From Candidatus Lindowiibacteriota bacterium (lineage in GTDB: Bacteria; Lindowbacteria; 2-12-FULL-62-27): a DNA stretch of 27,067 bases. The notes beneath the pieces are model-generated. The model did no database searches, had not been told where the DNA came from, and saw only the letters and a list, made by a program, of their open reading frames with translations. Position 1 is the first letter of the stretch, and the number at the start of each line of letters is the position of its first letter. The translations under genes were made by a program, and so were the position numbers. Location: the NCBI GenBank assembly GCA_023249255.1, contig JAHFCY010000016.1, positions 1 through 27,067 of the forward strand. The letters are read 5' to 3'. Positions 24,535 through 27,067 of the stretch are shown in pieces.

Positions 24535-27027
24535 ATGCCCACGGACGTTCAACAGCACGTCGAGGAAGCGTATTTCGAGGACCAGCTCAAGACTTCCTAC
24601 ATCAATTATGCGATGAGTGTCATCGTCGGGCGCGCCCTGCCCGACGTTCGGGACGGATTCAAGCCGGTCCACCGCCGGATTCTCTACGCGATGTACCACG
24701 ACCTGTCTTTGCACCACAACAAACGCTACTCCAAATGCGCCGGTGTCGTCGGCGAGGTCCTCAAGCGCTATCACCCGCACGGCGACACCGCCGTCTACGA
24801 CACGCTCGTGCGGCTCGCGCAGGACTGGGTCATGCGCTACATGCTCGTTGACGGCCAGGGCAATTTCGGATCCATCGACGGAGATCCGCCGGCCGCATAC
24901 CGATACACCGAGTGCCGGCTCGATCACGTCGCCGACTTTTATCTGAATGACATCGACAAGGAGACAATCGATTTCGGCCCGAATTTCGACGATACGCTCC
25001 AGGAACCTCTGATTATCCCGACGCGCCTGCCGAACATGCTCGTCAACGGATCAGCCGGCATCGCCGTCGGCATGGCGACCAACATTCCGCCGCACAATCT
25101 GCGCGAGGTCGTGGACGCGATCAGCGCCCTGATCGAGGATCCCGACATCGGCCCGAAGGAGCTAATGAAACACATCAAAGGGCCCGATTTTCCAACCGGC
25201 GGCGTGATTTACGGGGCGGAAGGCCTGACCGAAATGTATGAACAGGGCCGCGGCAAGTTCACCGTCCGGGCACGGGCCGTGATCGAGCGGCTCCGCAACG
25301 GCAAGGATGCGATCGTCGTGACCGAAATGCCGTTTCAGGTCTCGAAGACCCCGCTCATCGAAAAAATAGCCGATCTCGTCCGCGAGGAAAAACTCAAGGG
25401 CATTTCAGCGATGCGTGACGAGTCGGACCGCGACGGCATCCGGCTCGTGATCGAATTGAAGAAAGGCGAGACACCCCAGGTTGTTCTCAACAACCTCTAT
25501 AAACACACCCAGCTTCAGATTACCTTCGGGGCCATTCTCCTCTGTCTCGTCGACAATCAGCCGCTGATTCTTCCCCTGAAGCGCATCATCGAACACTTCA
25601 TCCAGTTCCGCAAAGACGTCATCACGCGACGGTGCAAGTTCGAACTTCGCAAGGCTGAAGAGCGGGCGCACATTCTCGAAGGGCTCAAAATCGCGATCGC
25701 GCACATCAACGAGGTCGTCAACATCATCAAGAAGTCGAAGGACACCGACGACGCGCGGAAGAAACTGACCAAACGATTCAAACTCTCGGACGTTCAGGCG
25801 CAGGCCATCCTCGACATGACCTTGAAACGCCTCACGAGCCTCGAGGTCGATAAGATCGACGACGAACTCAAAGAGCTCAAGGAGCAAATCAAGGATCTCA
25901 AGGCGATTTTAGCGAGCGAGAAAAAACTGCTGGGCGTCGTTAAAGACGAGCTTGAGGAAGTCAAAAAATTATTCGGCGACGATCGTCGGACCGAAATCGT
26001 CAAGAAGGCTGAAGACTTTTCGGTCGAGGACCTCATCGCCGAGGAGGACGTTGTCGTCACGATTTCGCACGACAGCTACATCAAGCGCATGCCTGTGTCG
26101 AGTTACCGGCGACAGCGGCGGGGCGGGCACGGCGTGACGGGGATGAAGACGAAGGAAGAAGACGCCGTCGAGCATCTGTTTGTCGCGTCGACCCACAACT
26201 ACATCCTGTTTTTCACCGACCAGGGCAAATGTCTCTGGCTGAAAGTCTACGACATTCCGGAAGGATCGCGGACGAGCCGGGGCAAGGCGCTGGCGAATTG
26301 TCTGGCGGTCGGCGGGGAGGAGCGCATCACGGCGTTCGTGCCCGTGAAGGAATTCACCGAAGGTTCATTCCTCTTCATGGTGACGAAAACCGGCACCGTC
26401 AAGCGCGTTGCGTTACCTGAATTTTCAAATCCCCGTTCCGGCGGCATCCGTGCGATCACGCTTGACGACAAGGATTCCCTCATCGGTGTGAAACTCACTT
26501 CCGGCAACGCCGAAGTCATTCTTTCCACGCACGAGGGCATCGCAATCCGCTTCCATGAAAACGACGCGCGCGTGATGGGCCGGGCGGCCGGCGGTGTCCG
26601 CGGCATCCGGCTCGGAAAAAATGATTATGTCGTGTCGCTTGCGATGGCCAACAAGGGGTCGGATCTTCTGGCCGTGACCGACAAAGGCTACGGCAAACGC
26701 ACGCCGCTCGACGAGTACCGCATCCAGTCCCGGGGCGGCAAAGGCATCATCAACATGAAGGCGACAGACCGGAACGGCAAAGTCATCAACGTCCTCGAAG
26801 TCAGCGACAAGGACGAGCTTCTCCTCATCACCAAAAAAGGCGTCGTCATGCGCATCCGTGTGAAGGAAGTCCGCGAGTGCAGCCGCAACACCCAGGGCGT
26901 CCGCCTCATCAATCTCGATTCCGGCGACTCGCTCGTCGACGTCGCCCGCGTCGTGGAGGAAGAAGCCGACGCGGAATCCCCATCTCCCGAGGAAAAAGAG
27001 CCGGAAATCCCGCCGTCAAAAGCCTGA
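24535..27027 (+). CDS. gyrA: DNA gyrase subunit A
   Basis: DNA-cleaving and wrapping subunit of gyrase, 830 residues. The catalytic tyrosine is Tyr124 in [10 protein letters not shown]. The quinolone-resistance region reads [15 protein letters not shown], with Thr at the position equivalent to E. coli Ser83 and Asp at 87. A coiled-coil arm (about 440-490) follows. The C-terminal beta-pinwheel carries the GyrA box as QRRGGHG (527-533), with His replacing the usual Lys, and a degenerate copy QSRGGKG (731-737). These identify gyrase rather than ParC. The protein ends in an acidic Pro/Glu tail ([17 protein letters not shown]). The ATG lies 12 bases after gyrB with no clear ribosome binding site, so coupling to gyrB is likely. 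Only about 40 non-coding bases remain after the stop, with no visible terminator. Confidence 0.97.
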   Translation: MPTDVQQHVEEAYFEDQLKTSYINYAMSVIVGRALPDVRDGFKPVHRRILYAMYHDLSLHHNKRYSKCAGVVGEVLKRYHPHGDTAVYDTLVRLAQDWVMRYMLVDGQGNFGSIDGDPPAAYRYTECRLDHVADFYLNDIDKETIDFGPNFDDTLQEPLIIPTRLPNMLVNGSAGIAVGMATNIPPHNLREVVDAISALIEDPDIGPKELMKHIKGPDFPTGGVIYGAEGLTEMYEQGRGKFTVRARAVIERLRNGKDAIVVTEMPFQVSKTPLIEKIADLVREEKLKGISAMRDESDRDGIRLVIELKKGETPQVVLNNLYKHTQLQITFGAILLCLVDNQPLILPLKRIIEHFIQFRKDVITRRCKFELRKAEERAHILEGLKIAIAHINEVVNIIKKSKDTDDARKKLTKRFKLSDVQAQAILDMTLKRLTSLEVDKIDDELKELKEQIKDLKAILASEKKLLGVVKDELEEVKKLFGDDRRTEIVKKAEDFSVEDLIAEEDVVVTISHDSYIKRMPVSSYRRQRRGGHGVTGMKTKEEDAVEHLFVASTHNYILFFTDQGKCLWLKVYDIPEGSRTSRGKALANCLAVGGEERITAFVPVKEFTEGSFLFMVTKTGTVKRVALPEFSNPRSGGIRAITLDDKDSLIGVKLTSGNAEVILSTHEGIAIRFHENDARVMGRAAGGVRGIRLGKNDYVVSLAMANKGSDLLAVTDKGYGKRTPLDEYRIQSRGGKGIINMKATDRNGKVINVLEVSDKDELLLITKKGVVMRIRVKEVRECSRNTQGVRLINLDSGDSLVDVARVVEEEADAESPSPEEKEPEIPPSKA

Positions 27028-27067
27028 TCACTTCAAGACAAAATTTACATCAACCGATAGGTCGTCG

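Overview
This is a GC-rich, densely coding stretch of a bacterial chromosome: 26 protein-coding genes, most touching or overlapping their neighbours. No gap between genes exceeds about 100 bases. I see no RNA gene, CRISPR array, insertion sequence or prophage. A Kdo transferase gene implies a Gram-negative cell with lipopolysaccharide. A flagellar rod/hook-type gene hints at motility. The phylum cannot be fixed from the sequence. The mix of a siroheme decarboxylase fusion, a chlorite-dismutase-family protein and a plant/cyanobacteria-type IspH suggests a lineage away from the best-studied groups, possibly an uncultured phylum.

Layout. (1) 52-1141: a small unknown coiled-coil protein, then a GMP-synthase-like glutamine amidotransferase on the minus strand. 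(2) 1208-5362: histidine genes hisG(short form)-hisD-hisC-hisB-hisH. (3) 5362-6270: ftsY, the SRP receptor, fused into the operon by overlapping stop/start codons. (4) 6267-9950: a full riboflavin set, ribD-ribE-ribBA-ribH. (5) about 9961-13278: nusB, a membrane-anchored protein with about 16 TPRs, and a PHP-family phosphoesterase. (6) 13285-15010: waaA (Kdo transferase) and a hotdog thioesterase. (7) 15037-19138: an apparent operon of aldo/keto reductase, fused AhbA-AhbB siroheme decarboxylase, HemQ/ChdC-like protein and ispH. (8) 19140-22396, minus strand: a FlgG/FlgF-like protein, an SGNH hydrolase and an exported HEXXXH zincin-like protein. (9) 22492-27027: gyrB-gyrA, divergent from block 8.

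How it fits together. Blocks 2-6 read as one long plus-strand transcription unit mixing amino-acid, cofactor, secretion and envelope functions. The histidine pathway is incomplete here: hisA, hisF, hisI/E and the HisZ partner that a short HisG needs must lie elsewhere. The riboflavin pathway is complete except for the dephosphorylation step. Block 7 is the most interesting. AhbAB would start the siroheme-to-heme route, and HemQ/ChdC would finish from coproheme, so the two could form a hybrid heme pathway not using the radical-SAM enzyme AhbD.

Other points worth a second look: a nusB whose conserved N-terminus has no ATG/GTG/TTG start; a hisD N-terminus replaced by a 15-bp direct repeat; a 53-residue basic tail on lumazine synthase; an AT-rich patch inside ribE; and a HEXXXH (not HEXXH) metal-site motif.
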